A stretch of 64,000 nucleotides of DNA from positions 173,868 through 237,867 of the forward strand of contig NZ_SLXQ01000010.1 in NCBI RefSeq assembly GCF_004340875.1, read 5' to 3'. Within the stretch, counting starts at the first letter, position 1, and each line of letters starts with the position of its first letter. Below are positions 8,379 through 17,474 of the stretch, one piece after another. The notes under the pieces are model-generated. The model was not told the DNA's origin and made no database searches. It was given only the letters and a program-made list of their open reading frames with translations. The DNA is from Tamaricihabitans halophyticus (lineage in GTDB: Bacteria; Actinomycetota; Actinomycetes; Mycobacteriales; Pseudonocardiaceae). Position numbers and translations under genes: made by a program.

Positions 8379-10655
8379 AGCTTCGGCGAGTACCGGTGGC
8401 AGTGGTTCGGTGTGGAGGACACCGAGCCGCTGTGTGGCGCGGGTGAGCGCGACGTAGAGGTCGTTCAACCCGCGCGGTGATTCGGCGAGGATCAGCTGCG
8501 GTTCGGCGACCAACACGGAATCGAACTCCAACCCCTTTGACTGCTCGACGCTCAGGGTCACCACCCGTGCGGTGAGGTCCGGGTCGGCGCTGGCCGCGGC
8601 CTCCGGCACCGCCGAGGCGATCCGGTTGCCGATCGCGTGCACCTGCTCGGTTGGCACGATCACCGCGAGCGTGCCCTCGCCAATCCGCACGGCTTCCTTG
8701 GCCGCGCATTCCACCAGCCGGTCCGCGAGCGGCCCATCGATGCGCTCCTGCCACGGGGCGACACCGGTGTCCCGAACGGAGCGCGGCGCGGCGAGTTCCG
8801 GGTTGATCTCGGCAAGCAGCCGCGCGGCCACCGCCATGATCTCGCTCGGGGTGCGGTAGTTGACGGTCAGTTCGACCTTGCGCCACCGGTCGCCGACATA
8901 GGGCTCGAGCGCGCTCGACCACGAGGTACTGCCCGCCGCGCCACCGGTCTGCGCGACATCGCCGACCAGCGTCATCGACCGGCTGGGGCAGCGCCGCATC
9001 AGCAGCCGCCAGGCCATCGCGGACAGCTCCTGCGCCTCATCCACGATGACATGCCCGAACGTCCAGGTGCGGTCGGCCGCGGCTCGCTCGGCGGTGGTGT
9101 GCGGCGCGGAGCGCTCATGCCGCTCGGCCAACCGGTACGCGTCCAGCAAGTCGGTCGCCATCAGGATGTCCGGATCAGCGTCGTCGGCCAGATCCATGAT
9201 GTCCAGCACGCCCTGCGCGTAGTCGATCGCCTGGCGCTGCTGGCGTTGCTCCCGCTCCCGTGCCTCGGGGTCATGCTCACCGAGCAGTTCAGCGGCCTCA
9301 TCGAGTAGCGGGACGTCCGCGGGTGTCCACGGTGCTGTCGGCTCCCGCAACAGCAGATCTCGTTGTTCGACGGGAAAATCGCGCATGGCGGCGGCGATCC
9401 TGGCGGGGGCGCGGAACAGGTCGGTGAGTAGTTGCTCGGGGGAGAGCAGCGGCCACAGCCAGGTCAACGTCGCCTGCACGGTGTCCGACTCGGACAGTTC
9501 GCGGCGGATATCGGTCAGGTCCGCCTCGTCGAGTAGTTCCGCACCGAGCCGTGCGGCGACCTGGTCGGCGAGCGCGTTGACGATCTCGCGAACGAAAATC
9601 GGCCGCGCCTCGTTATGCGTGCGCTGTGAGCTGCGCGCCTTCTCTCTCGCCTGAGCGCAGGTTTGCGGATCAAGTAGCAGCGTCTCGCGGTCGAAGCTGA
9701 CCTCGATCGCGGTGCTGGGTACCCGTTCGCGATCGGCGACCGCGGCGGCGAGTACCTCGACCATTCGCGTGCTGCCCTTGAGCGTCGTGGTCTCGACGGA
9801 TTCCTTACCGCGCGCGGTGATCCCGGGGTAGAGGTCACCAATCGTGCTCAACAGCACGTCCGTCTCGCCAAGCGAGGGGAGTACCTGCCCGATATAGCGC
9901 AGGAAGGTGGGGTTCGGACCCAGCACCAGCACCCCACGCTTGGCCAGCTGCTCCCGGTAGGTGTAGAGCAGGTAGGCGGCGCGGTGCAGCGCGACCGCGG
10001 TCTTGCCGGTGCCGGGGCCGCCCTGCACGACGAGTACGCCGGTCAATCCCGAGCGGATGATCCGATCCTGTTCGCCCTGGATCGTCGCGACGATATCGCT
10101 CATCTGCCCGGTTCTGCTGGCGTTCAGCGCGGCGAGTAGCGCGGATTCGCCGGCGAGGCCGTCCCTGCGCTCCGGGTCGGCGATGTCGAGATCGAGTACC
10201 TCGTCGTCGATCGCGGTCACCGTTCGGCGCCGGGTCCGGATATGCCGACGCCGGCGCACTCCGTCCGGTGCCGCGGCCGTGGCGAGGTAGAACGGGCGCG
10301 CGGCCGGCGCCCGCCAGTCCATCAGCAGTGGCTCGTAGTCACCCTGTTCATCGAAAAGACCAAGTCGCCCGATGTACTGGTGTTCCTCGTGCTGGAAATC
10401 AAGGCGACCGAAGCACAGACCATTCTCTACGGCGCTGAATTGCGCGATCCGATCCGAGTAGATCGACGCGGAGATATCCCGTTCCCGTTGGTGCTGGTGA
10501 TTACTGCTGTTCTCACCGAGCACTTTGGACAGACCTGTCGTTGCCTGCTCGCGCAGCTCGTCGAGCTTGGCATACAACATCGACACGTATTCCTGCTCAC
10601 GCGCTATCTCGGCTTCTTCGCGCTGCTCCCGCGAACCACCTGACGACATTGACAA
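8373..10655 (-). CDS. HelD/HelR-type RNA polymerase recycling ATPase (UvrD-like)
   Basis: A 760-residue superfamily 1 ATPase. The N-terminal coiled-coil arm (about residues 8-45) and the following segment with YIGRLGLFDEQGDYEPLLMDWRAP are typical of HelD proteins, which pry stalled RNA polymerase off DNA; HelR members also give rifamycin tolerance. Walker A is GGPGTGKTAVAL, Walker B is VIVDEAQELSAMAW, and UvrD motifs IV-VI (VELTVNYRTPSEI, VEQSKGLEFDSVLV, YVALTRATQRL) are present. Start is ambiguous: TTG at 10655, 5 nt after GGCGAGG, or ATG two codons in. An inverted repeat TCCCG-N7-CGGGA lies upstream. The stop codon lies in a dispersed repeat. Confidence 0.9.
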   Translation of the reverse strand: MSMSSGGSREQREEAEIAREQEYVSMLYAKLDELREQATTGLSKVLGENSSNHQHQRERDISASIYSDRIAQFSAVENGLCFGRLDFQHEEHQYIGRLGLFDEQGDYEPLLMDWRAPAARPFYLATAAAPDGVRRRRHIRTRRRTVTAIDDEVLDLDIADPERRDGLAGESALLAALNASRTGQMSDIVATIQGEQDRIIRSGLTGVLVVQGGPGTGKTAVALHRAAYLLYTYREQLAKRGVLVLGPNPTFLRYIGQVLPSLGETDVLLSTIGDLYPGITARGKESVETTTLKGSTRMVEVLAAAVADRERVPSTAIEVSFDRETLLLDPQTCAQAREKARSSQRTHNEARPIFVREIVNALADQVAARLGAELLDEADLTDIRRELSESDTVQATLTWLWPLLSPEQLLTDLFRAPARIAAAMRDFPVEQRDLLLREPTAPWTPADVPLLDEAAELLGEHDPEAREREQRQQRQAIDYAQGVLDIMDLADDADPDILMATDLLDAYRLAERHERSAPHTTAERAAADRTWTFGHVIVDEAQELSAMAWRLLMRRCPSRSMTLVGDVAQTGGAAGSTSWSSALEPYVGDRWRKVELTVNYRTPSEIMAVAARLLAEINPELAAPRSVRDTGVAPWQERIDGPLADRLVECAAKEAVRIGEGTLAVIVPTEQVHAIGNRIASAVPEAAASADPDLTARVVTLSVEQSKGLEFDSVLVAEPQLILAESPRGLNDLYVALTRATQRLGVLHTEPLPPVLAEAR

Positions 10656-10749
10656 ACTAGCCTCGCCTTTGCTAAAATCCAGCCACGGTTTCTCCCGAAT
10701 TCTCCGGGAATCTCACACGCCCGACTGGAAAACATAGCAAGTTTCCTGG

Positions 10750-11796
10750 TTATTCCGCCAGCGGGACATCCGCCGGGTCGGGTGGCCGGCAGTATACAGC
10801 CGTGATCTCACCGTCCACAATGGTCTCGCCGGCGCCGTGTGGGATGACCACCGTGCTGCCCCTGCCGATCGGCAGCGGCGGACCCGATTCGGGACGTAGC
10901 GTCGCGGTCCCGCTGAGTGCAACCAGTACCCCATAGCACGGAGCGAGTCGTGCCTGCGTGCTGATCCGCAGCCACTCCGCTCGGAAGAACGGGTTGGCCG
11001 CCGCGGGCAGCGGGTTCAACCTCGGGCCATCGCCAGGTCCACGGTGCACTACCTCGGCCAGCCGGGCAGCTGACCAGCCGGAGTGATCCAGGCAGCGCAG
11101 GGCGTTCGGATAGCCGATGCCCAGGTGCGCTTTCGCCGCGTCGGGGAGAAAGTCCTGCCATTCCAGGGTTATCGACAGGTCGGTTGGCTGCTGTAGCTCG
11201 ACGATGAACACCCCGGCGCCGATCGCGTGCGGTACACCTGCCGGTACGAACACGGTGTCCCCCGGATTGACGGTGATCGCGTTGAGCGCGTCGAGCATTG
11301 CCGCGCTGTCCTGCTCGGCGACCCAGCCAGCAACCGTCTGCGGGTCCTGGTCCTCCCGGAAGCCAAGGTAGACGGTGCGGTCGGGGGAATCCGTGTGCAC
11401 CACCACCCAGGCTTCGGTCTTCCCGCAACCGGCGGAGAGCTGTGTCCTGGCGAAGGCGTCATCCGGATGACAGTGCACCGGCAGTCGCTGGCCGGCATGC
11501 AGCAGCTTCACCAGTAGCCCGGTGTTCACGCCGAGCGCATCGTGCTGCGCGGCGCCGAGCCAGCCGAGCGGATCGGCCGCAACCGCATCGCGGAGTAGCC
11601 GGCCATCCGCCAGTGTGCTCAGGCCGTGCGCCTGCTGGCCGAACAGCGTGGTGGCCGAAGCTACCCAGTCTTCCGGGCCGAATTCCGCGGCGTCCACGCT
11701 GCCGCGCAGCTCGGCGATGGCGGCACCGCCCCGATAGAACTGCGGGGGCTGATTCGCCGGCAGTAGCTCGATGGTGGGCGGACGGCTGGCGTTCAT
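10750..11796 (-). CDS. manA: Mannose-6-phosphate isomerase, class I
   Basis: A 348-residue type I phosphomannose isomerase (cupin fold, zinc), interconverting fructose-6-P and mannose-6-P for GDP-mannose supply. Zinc-ligand blocks are visible: LPVHCHPDDAFART, KTEAWVVV and VFVPAGVPHAIG; the QPTDLSITLEW segment follows. Slightly shorter than the ~400-residue norm. Its ATG overlaps the stop of the upstream LacI gene (ATGA at 11793-11796), so the two are translationally coupled and the regulator probably controls this sugar gene. Confidence 0.9.
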   Translation of the reverse strand: MNASRPPTIELLPANQPPQFYRGGAAIAELRGSVDAAEFGPEDWVASATTLFGQQAHGLSTLADGRLLRDAVAADPLGWLGAAQHDALGVNTGLLVKLLHAGQRLPVHCHPDDAFARTQLSAGCGKTEAWVVVHTDSPDRTVYLGFREDQDPQTVAGWVAEQDSAAMLDALNAITVNPGDTVFVPAGVPHAIGAGVFIVELQQPTDLSITLEWQDFLPDAAKAHLGIGYPNALRCLDHSGWSAARLAEVVHRGPGDGPRLNPLPAAANPFFRAEWLRISTQARLAPCYGVLVALSGTATLRPESGPPLPIGRGSTVVIPHGAGETIVDGEITAVYCRPPDPADVPLAE

Positions 11797-12836
11797 GTAC
11801 TGACCTCTCCTGAGCCACGTGGCACCAGCCGTACCGGCAGGACCACTTGTTTCGCGGGGGTGGAATCTCCCCGCATTCTGGCGAACAGCCGCTCCGCCGC
11901 GGCCCTGCCGAGTTCGGCGGGATCATGCGCGATCACGGTGACCGCGGGCCGCAGCAGATCGGCCAGTTCGAAATCATCGAAACCCACCAGCGCCGGCCGG
12001 TGATCCCGCTCGTGCAGCGCGCGCAGCGCATGCACGGTGGCCCTGTTGTTCCCGGTGAACAACGCGGTCGCGGGGGATGGGCCGTCGAGGACGGCGCGCA
12101 ACGCGTCGCCGATGCTCGCTTCGGTTGGCGCGGCCATCTGAATCAGGTGCTCGGGTAGTTCGATACCCGCGAGCGCGCAGCCCTCGCGAAAACCCCGCAG
12201 GCGTTCGCCGGCGGTGAAGATGTGCGAGCTGTCGCCGAGGAAAGCGATCCGCCGGTGTCCGTGCGCGGCCAGATGCGCGACGGCCGCGCGGGCACCGCCC
12301 ACGTTGTCCACCAGAACCGTGTCCGCGGTCAGTCCGCGGGGCGGGCGGTCCGCGCAGACGATGGGAGTGCCGGCGTGCTGCTCCGGCGCGAGGTAGCCGT
12401 GCTGGTCGCCGGTCGGCACGACGATCAGCCCATCCACCCTGCGGGCGCAGAACTCCGCGGCCAACTGGTGTTCCCTGGTGGGGTCCGCGTCCGAGGAACC
12501 GGTGAGCACCTGGCAGCCGTGGCTTCGGGCGACCTCTTCGACGGCACGGGTTAGCCCGGAGTAGAACGGATTCGACACGTCCTCGAGGACCAGCCCAACG
12601 GTGCCGGTGGAGCGTCCGCGCCGGAGATTGCTCGCGCCGATATGGCGCCGGAATCCGAGCGAGTCGATCGCGGCGAGGACCTGGCTCGCGGTATCCGGGT
12701 GCACCCCTGGCTCGTCGTTGACCACTCGGGACACGGTTTTGACGCTCACCCCGGCCAGCCGGGCGACATCGGTCATCGTCGCCCGGCGAGATGCTGGTAG
12801 GGGGTGCGCGAACGGGGAGTCTGACAACGATGTCAT
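11793..12836 (-). CDS. LacI family transcriptional regulator
   Basis: A 347-residue LacI/GalR repressor. HTH at about residues 20-43 (TMTDVARLAGVSVKTVSRVV) with hinge-region LRRGRSTGTVGLVL, then a periplasmic-binding-like sugar domain (VSNPFYSGLTRAVEEVARSH, DGLIVVPTGDQ). Coupled by ATGA overlap to manA, pointing to control of sugar or mannose metabolism. A 9-bp-arm inverted repeat 20 bp upstream of its start is a candidate autoregulatory site. Effector unknown. Confidence 0.93.
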   Translation of the reverse strand: MTSLSDSPFAHPLPASRRATMTDVARLAGVSVKTVSRVVNDEPGVHPDTASQVLAAIDSLGFRRHIGASNLRRGRSTGTVGLVLEDVSNPFYSGLTRAVEEVARSHGCQVLTGSSDADPTREHQLAAEFCARRVDGLIVVPTGDQHGYLAPEQHAGTPIVCADRPPRGLTADTVLVDNVGGARAAVAHLAAHGHRRIAFLGDSSHIFTAGERLRGFREGCALAGIELPEHLIQMAAPTEASIGDALRAVLDGPSPATALFTGNNRATVHALRALHERDHRPALVGFDDFELADLLRPAVTVIAHDPAELGRAAAERLFARMRGDSTPAKQVVLPVRLVPRGSGEVST

Positions 12837-12855
12837 AGCGCGGAGATTTCACCCT

Positions 12856-12886
12856 GCCTGGGGCTGTCGTGTCAACTGCCCCAGGC
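12856..12886. promoter_or_regulatory. Inverted repeat upstream of the lacI-manA pair
   Basis: GCCTGGGGC (12856-12864) and GCCCCAGGC (12878-12886) are perfect 9-bp inverted arms separated by 13 bp, 20 bp upstream of the lacI start. It may be an operator for the LacI protein or an RNA hairpin in its leader. LacI sites are usually shorter, with a central CG, so the hairpin reading is also plausible. Confidence 0.45.
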
Positions 12887-12970
12887 GGCCAGTCGGAACC
12901 GACCAGTCTTGCGATACGTCGACTAGTTATCTGTCACATCTGGAGTTATCACTGACGAATCGAGGCGGTC

Positions 12971-13438
12971 ATGCCGGTATTCCTCCGGATCCTGCGCGTC
13001 GTGCTGCTCGTCGGCGGGTTCGCCTTCCTGGTGCTCGCGCTGGCACAGGAGATCTTCTACGCCAAGGGAAGTGGCCGCCTCGATGTAGAGCTGACCTGCA
13101 CACCCGATGAGTTCGAGCCGCTGGTCACGGTGTGCTCGACCGATCTGATGCCGAACAACAGCGTGTTCGCGGACATCCGGATCAGGGACGTGCTCTATGC
13201 GGTCATCGGGATCGGGTTCCTGCTCGCGGCGCTGATCGTCAGCCTCAGTGGTATTCGCAGGGCGCTGTTGCCAGGGCCGGTGCGGACCGGTTCGGCCCAG
13301 CTTGCCGCGCCGATGCCGGCGGGTCCAGCTGCCGGAGTTGCCTATTCGCCGGTGCAGTTCCCGCAGCCCGGACAGCCCGGATGGTCAGCGCCACCCGGGC
13401 ACGGCGCGCCGTGGTCACCGGACCAGCCGCCACGGTGA
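12971..13438 (+). CDS. Hypothetical two-helix membrane protein with proline-rich tail
   Basis: A 155-residue protein with an N-terminal hydrophobic helix (about residues 8-27), an extracytoplasmic segment of about 50 residues with two cysteines (ELTCTPDEF, TVCSTDLMPN) that could form a disulfide, a second helix (about residues 78-98, VLYAVIGIGFLLAALIVSL), and a cytoplasmic Pro/Gly/Gln-rich tail with PGQPG units. No family recognised. GC-rich third positions are consistent with coding. It stands 58 bp before the DUF3817 gene on the same strand. Confidence 0.7.
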   Translation: MPVFLRILRVVLLVGGFAFLVLALAQEIFYAKGSGRLDVELTCTPDEFEPLVTVCSTDLMPNNSVFADIRIRDVLYAVIGIGFLLAALIVSLSGIRRALLPGPVRTGSAQLAAPMPAGPAAGVAYSPVQFPQPGQPGWSAPPGHGAPWSPDQPPR

Positions 13439-13496
13439 GCGCGGTCACGCAGCACACTGAGGGGGAGCCGTCGATCCCCGACCCGTAGGAGAGCCC

Positions 13497-13829
13497 GTGC
13501 TGAGTACCGCGAGTGGCAAGTTCCGCGTTATCGCCTTCGCTGAGGCGGCTTCCTGGTTGGGCCTGCTGATCGGGATGTACGTGAAGTATCTGGGCAGCGG
13601 TTCGGAAATCGGCGTGAAGATTTTCGGTCCCGTACACGGTTTCCTGTTCGTGGCCTACGTGCTGATCGCGATCTGGGTGGCCAAGCCGTTGAACTGGAAC
13701 GGCCGGATGCTGGTGCTGGCACTACTGGCAAGCATCCCGCCGCTGTTCACCGTGCTGTTCGAGCGCTACGCCACCCGGGCGGGCAAGCTGTCCGATGGGG
13801 AAACCAGCGAAACCACCGAGACGGCTTGA
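13497..13829 (+). CDS. DUF3817 domain membrane protein
   Basis: A 110-residue integral membrane protein with three hydrophobic helices. The arrangement FRVIAFAEAASWLGLLIGMY, then GPVHGFLFVAYVL, then VLALLASIPPLFTVLFER is characteristic of DUF3817 (YdzA-like) proteins, whose function is unknown. GTG start at 13497 with GGAG 5-6 nt upstream. It ends 30 bp before the convergent MarR gene. Confidence 0.85.
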   Translation: MLSTASGKFRVIAFAEAASWLGLLIGMYVKYLGSGSEIGVKIFGPVHGFLFVAYVLIAIWVAKPLNWNGRMLVLALLASIPPLFTVLFERYATRAGKLSDGETSETTETA

Positions 13830-13859
13830 GTAAGCCATCCGCCTAGCGTTCGAGCATGC

Positions 13860-14363
13860 CTAGTTCTCGAAGTCGCCGACCGCCTTGCGCACCTTCGCCA
13901 GTAGCTCGGTGAGCTGCTCCGTCTGCTTGCCGGTGAGCCCGCGCAGGCCGAAGTCCACGGCGGTCACCGCTTCGGTGGCCGCCTCCCTGCGGGCCCGGCC
14001 CGCGTCGGTGATCTCCACGAGGGTGGTGCGCCGATCGGTCGGGTGTGGAATCCGCTTGACCAGATCGTCGGCCTCCAGTCGGTCCACGATGTTGGTCACG
14101 CTGGTCGGGTGCAGCTGCAGTCGCTCGCCCATCACGCGCATCGGCAGGCTGCCCTTACGTGCGAAGCTCAGCAGCACCAGCGCTTCGTACCTCGCGAAGG
14201 TGAGCCCATGCGGTTTCAAGGCCCCGTCCACGGCGGACTGGACGATTTGCTGAACCCGCATAATGCTGGTGACCGCGGCCATGGTCTCGGCCGGCCCGAC
14301 GCGTTCGGCCCACAGCTCCGCGGCACGGGCAATGGGGTCGAAGGGCAGCGCGCGAGAACTCAT
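13860..14363 (-). CDS. MarR family transcriptional regulator
   Basis: A 167-residue winged-helix regulator. Visible: [18 protein letters not shown], the recognition-helix region [20 protein letters not shown], and the wing [17 protein letters not shown]. It is divergent from the MTH1187-like gene (90 bp between starts), which may be its target, though no clear palindrome is seen between them. A diverged 17-bp-period copy of its 3' end (GCCTAG repeated at 13841 and 13858) follows its stop. Confidence 0.92.
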   Translation of the reverse strand: MSSRALPFDPIARAAELWAERVGPAETMAAVTSIMRVQQIVQSAVDGALKPHGLTFARYEALVLLSFARKGSLPMRVMGERLQLHPTSVTNIVDRLEADDLVKRIPHPTDRRTTLVEITDAGRARREAATEAVTAVDFGLRGLTGKQTEQLTELLAKVRKAVGDFEN

Positions 14364-14452
14364 GGGTACCGAAGTTACCAGTGAGTCGGAAATCGTCAGG
14401 CAACGTCTCCCGGTGTCGAAGTACGGAACAGCCGTGGGTAAGGAGTAGCAGC

Positions 14453-14749
14453 ATGCTGGTGGCTTTTAGTGTCAGTCCGCTCGGTGGCGACTCGGACGGC
14501 GTGGCCGAGGCGGTCGCGGAGGCCGTCCGGGTGGTCCGCGAATCCGGGCTGCCCTGCGAGACCAACGCGATGTTCACGCTGGTGGAAGGGGAATGGGACG
14601 AGGTGATGGCGGTGCTCAAGCGCGCGAGCGAGGTAGTCGCCGCGCGGGCGCCGCGAGTGAGCCTGGTAATCAAGGCCGACATCCGACCAGGGCATACGAA
14701 TCAACTGCGCGCCAAGGTGGAGCGGGTGGAGAGCTTGCTCGCCGAGTAA
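14453..14749 (+). CDS. MTH1187/YkoF-like thiamine-binding family protein
   Basis: A 98-residue protein of the UPF0045/MTH1187 family: the ferredoxin-like fold is indicated by [40 protein letters not shown] and [11 protein letters not shown]. Members form tetramers and some bind thiamine-like ligands; a transport or buffering role is suggested but not proven. ATG at 14453 is chosen because AAGGAG lies 7 nt upstream and the N-terminus fits; an upstream extension to 14381 looks non-coding. Confidence 0.85.
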   Translation: MLVAFSVSPLGGDSDGVAEAVAEAVRVVRESGLPCETNAMFTLVEGEWDEVMAVLKRASEVVAARAPRVSLVIKADIRPGHTNQLRAKVERVESLLAE

Positions 14750-14806
14750 CCCGCGTGCGGTGGACCCAGCGGCATCGGTGATGGACTTCGTGCCAGGATA
14801 GGTGTC

Positions 14807-15790
14807 GTGACACGGCCAGATCCACGCCAGCAAGCCGCAACCTCCGCAGCGCTGTCCGGTGCTGTCGATTTGTCCGCACTGAAGGCGCGTGCGGATGCCA
14901 ATCGTCAGCAGGGCGGACAGCCCGCCGCGCCCACAGCCGAGGGCCAGTCCGGTGCCGCCAGTGCGCCAGGCGGCTTCGTGCTCGATGTGACCGAGGCCAG
15001 CTTCCAGGCCGACGTCGTCGAGCGCTCCATGGAGATCCCCGTCGTGGTCGATCTCTGGGCCGACTGGTGTCAACCGTGCAAGCAGCTTTCGCCTGTACTG
15101 GAGCGGTTGGCCGCGCGCGGTAATGGCACCTGGCTACTCGCCAAGGTCGATGTGGACGCCAACCCGCGGATCGCGCAGGTGTTCGGCGCGCAGTCGATCC
15201 CCATGGTGGTCGCGATCGCGGGCGGCCAGCCGGTGGACGCGTTCCAGGGCGCGTTGCCCGAGCCGCAGATCCAGGAGTGGCTGAACTCGCTACTGGACGC
15301 GCTCAGGGAGAAACTGCCGGGAATCAAGGCAGCCGAGGCCAATGCGCCGGCCGGTGCTGAGGAAGAGCCAGCCGAGCAGGAAGATCCCCGGTTCACCGAG
15401 GCCGAAGCGGCGATTGAACGCGCGGACTACGCGGCCGCGCAAGCGGTCTACGAGGGCATCCTGGCCAGTGAGCCGGGTAATGAGCAGGCGAAGGCCGCGC
15501 TGGCCCAGGTGCGGTTCGCGGGCAGGGCGCAGGCGCATGATCCCGCCGTCGTGGCAAGGGCGGATGCCGATCCGGCCGACGTCGAGGCGCAACTGGCCGC
15601 GGCAGACGTGGAACTGGCGGAACAGCGGGTGGCGGAAGCCTTCGCGCGGCTGATTCGTGCCGTGCGTGAACTCGCTGGCGATGACCGCAACCGCGTGCGC
15701 GAGCACCTGGTCGAGATGTTCGAGCTGTTCCCCGCGGACGATCCGCGAGTGGCCACCGCCCGACGTAACCTCGCCAGCGCGCTGTTCTAG
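14807..15790 (+). CDS. Thioredoxin-TPR co-chaperone (YbbN/CnoX-like)
   Basis: A 327-residue protein. A variable, Ala/Gln-rich N-terminus (about residues 1-60) precedes a thioredoxin domain (about residues 65-170) with active site WCQPCK (Cys88, Cys91) and the cis-Pro loop QSIPMV, then an acidic linker and C-terminal TPR-like helices ([38 protein letters not shown]). Both cysteines are kept, but the usual Gly of CGPC is Gln, which should raise the redox potential or favour a holdase role, as known for YbbN relatives. GTG start at 14807. Cytosolic. Confidence 0.9.
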   Translation: MTRPDPRQQAATSAALSGAVDLSALKARADANRQQGGQPAAPTAEGQSGAASAPGGFVLDVTEASFQADVVERSMEIPVVVDLWADWCQPCKQLSPVLERLAARGNGTWLLAKVDVDANPRIAQVFGAQSIPMVVAIAGGQPVDAFQGALPEPQIQEWLNSLLDALREKLPGIKAAEANAPAGAEEEPAEQEDPRFTEAEAAIERADYAAAQAVYEGILASEPGNEQAKAALAQVRFAGRAQAHDPAVVARADADPADVEAQLAAADVELAEQRVAEAFARLIRAVRELAGDDRNRVREHLVEMFELFPADDPRVATARRNLASALF

Positions 15791-15910
15791 GTCGGCGCCG
15801 TTCTGGGAAAACTGTGCCGAGCGTGCCGTGGCTGCACCCGGTCACCGCAAGATCCCTAAAGGTTGCGGTTCGGGTGTACCAGGCAACCTCCCCGTTCGTC
15901 CCGATAAGCA

Positions 15911-15935
15911 CGCTAACCGTAAAGAACGCGGTCAC
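15911..15935 (-). repeat. Dispersed 25-bp repeat, copy 2
   Basis: Read on the minus strand: GTGACCGCGTTCTTTACG followed by GTTAGCG. It differs from copy 1 at one position. It lies between convergent genes, and its TGA (minus strand, 15932-15934) is the stop codon of the NUDIX gene. Confidence 0.9.
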
Positions 15936-16360
15936 GCTGGGAGCAGGTTGATGCCGTCGTGCGCGCGGACGTGCATCTCGCCATCGAGGGCATCGAGGAC
16001 TCGGATACCGAAAGCGGGGTCCATGAGTTCGCTCGCTTCCTCGGCCGTCATCCAGCGAACTTCCCGTGCTTCGGGGGTGGCGTGGATGTCGCCGTCGCCA
16101 GGTGAGCAGCGGAACACGAGCGCGACGATTCCACGGCTGAGATTCTTGTAGATGCCCGTGAGCCGGTCGACTTGGACATTCATACCGGTTTCTTCGACGA
16201 CTTCGCGGCGGAGGCCGTCCTCGAAGGTCTCGTCCAGTTCGAGGACTCCCCCTGGCATTTCCCACCGACCGTTGTCGCGGCGCCGAATGACCAGCACGCG
16301 GTCGCGCTCGTCGACAACGATGCCGGCGACGCTGACGGAATGCTTCGGATTGTCTGCCAT
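15932..16360 (-). CDS. NUDIX hydrolase
   Basis: A 142-residue NUDIX-fold pyrophosphohydrolase. The full NUDIX box is present: GVLELDETFEDGLRREVVEE followed by TGM, matching Gx5Ex7REUxEExGU. It has no additional domain, so the substrate cannot be told. It is divergent from the GntR/UTRA regulator at 16494. In actinomycete integrative elements a NUDIX gene is often found close to a GntR-type (KorSA-like) repressor, so the pair may be an accessory remnant. Its stop codon is supplied by a dispersed 25-bp repeat. Confidence 0.92.
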   Translation of the reverse strand: MADNPKHSVSVAGIVVDERDRVLVIRRRDNGRWEMPGGVLELDETFEDGLRREVVEETGMNVQVDRLTGIYKNLSRGIVALVFRCSPGDGDIHATPEAREVRWMTAEEASELMDPAFGIRVLDALDGEMHVRAHDGINLLPA

Positions 16361-16420
16361 GGCGAGTCACTACTTCCGGCTCGGATGGGCGCTACCGTTC
16401 GATGTCGCGTCCAGCGAGTC

Positions 16421-16442
16421 TGCTAGCAACCTTGCTAGCAAC
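16421..16442. promoter_or_regulatory. Direct repeat between NUDIX and GntR genes
   Basis: TGCTAGCAAC occurs at 16421-16430 and 16433-16442, a 12-bp period; the second copy sits in a perfect 10-bp palindrome (TTGCTAGCAA). The spacing of about one helical turn suggests two factor-binding sites on one DNA face, controlling one or both divergent genes. Confidence 0.5.
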
Positions 16443-16493
16443 GCCGTGTATGACACACTAGAACACGCCTAGTCGTCCGTACGAGGAGCCGGT

Positions 16494-17279
16494 GTGCTGC
16501 AGCTTGGCCAACTGGATAGGACGGATGACCGGCCGCCGTATCGCCAGATAGCGGCGTTGCTGCGGGAGGCCATCGACCTTGGCGCCCTGGCGCCCGGTGA
16601 GAAACTTCCTTCCGAGACGGCGCTGACTCAACATTTCGGCGTGGCACGGATGACGGTGCGGCACGCCATTCTGGAACTTCGCGGCGAAGGTCTGGTAGCC
16701 GCCGAACATGGGCGCGGCGTGTTCGTACGAGCTATGCCGCCGGTGCGGCGGCTGGCATCCGATCGGTTCGCCAGAAAGCACCGCGCGGGCTCCGACGGCA
16801 AAGCTGCGTTCCTGGTAGAAGCGGAGAAGGCCGGATACACGGCAGACGTTGATCAACTTCGAATCTTTCGCGACAAGGCGTCCGAAGGTGTGGCTGAGCG
16901 GTTGCGATTACCACTTGGCTCGGAGCTGGTCGTGCGGGAACGGCGATACTTGGCTAACGGAAGGCCGATCGAAATCGCGACCTCGTACCTGCCAGCGGTG
17001 ATCGCAGGCGGCACCGCCATCGAGGAACCCGATCCAGGTCCTGGCGGAATCTACGCACGGGTGGAAGAAGTCGGCCATCAGCTCACTCGGTTCACCGAGG
17101 AAGTCGGCGCTCGGATGCCCTCGCCCAATGAACGAAAGACCTTGGAGCTCGGTGCGAGCGTTCCGGTACTGACTGTCGTGCGTACGGCGTTTGACGCCGC
17201 CGACGTCGCAGTCGAGGTCTGCGACACGGTCAAGGTCGCGTCTGCTTACAAGCTCGAATACGACTTTCCTGCGCGCTGA
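16494..17279 (+). CDS. GntR family regulator (HutC/UTRA subfamily)
   Basis: A 261-residue regulator: winged helix at the N-terminus (PPYRQIAALLREAIDLGALA, GEKLPSETALTQHFGVARMT, VRHAILELRGEGLVAAEHGR) and a UTRA effector domain (about residues 95-255; LPLGSELVVRERRYLANGRP, IEIATSYLPA). GTG start with GAGGAG 5 nt upstream. UTRA regulators bind palindromes often centred on TCTAGA; such a site overlaps a promoter just downstream of this gene (17314-17332), so the small ORFs at 17.4-17.9 kb are likely targets. Resembles element-encoded repressors of the KorSA type. Confidence 0.92.
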   Translation: MLQLGQLDRTDDRPPYRQIAALLREAIDLGALAPGEKLPSETALTQHFGVARMTVRHAILELRGEGLVAAEHGRGVFVRAMPPVRRLASDRFARKHRAGSDGKAAFLVEAEKAGYTADVDQLRIFRDKASEGVAERLRLPLGSELVVRERRYLANGRPIEIATSYLPAVIAGGTAIEEPDPGPGGIYARVEEVGHQLTRFTEEVGARMPSPNERKTLELGASVPVLTVVRTAFDAADVAVEVCDTVKVASAYKLEYDFPAR

Positions 17280-17313
17280 GTGTTCGCGAAAGCAACATTG
17301 GTGGCCAAGCGTG

Positions 17314-17332
17314 TTGACACTTATCTAGACAA
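17314..17332 (+). promoter_or_regulatory. Promoter with TCTAGA-centred palindrome
   Basis: TTGACA (17314-17319) is a consensus -35 element; it abuts TTATCTAGACAA (17321-17332), a near-perfect palindrome with central TCTAGA. A repressor there would sit between the -35 and -10. The -10 is not clear. The site looks like those of HutC/UTRA GntR proteins and lies directly after such a gene. Confidence 0.6.
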
Positions 17333-17396
17333 CTAGGAGAGTTCATTTACGGCAACCAGACCGTTCGAATGAGCACGACCAAGGAATGGAAACACG

Positions 17397-17474
17397 ATGA
17401 ATATGGCCAGGTTTTACCGCTTTGACGCGTCAGGTGAGTGCACATTCTCGACTCGTCCGGCAAAGATCAAATGA
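17397..17474 (+). CDS. 25-residue ORF, possible N-terminus of a frameshifted gene
   Basis: ATG at 17397 opens a 25-codon frame (MNMARFYRFDASGECTFSTR then PAKIK) whose TGA overlaps the ATG at 17471 (ATGA). Either it is a leader peptide coupled to the next ORF, or it is the true N-terminus of that gene: adding one G at 17438 (GAGTG to GAGGTG) would fuse RFYRFDASGE directly to VHILDSSGKDQ. The second reading gives a smooth protein of about 105 residues. Confidence 0.4.
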   Translation: MNMARFYRFDASGECTFSTRPAKIK

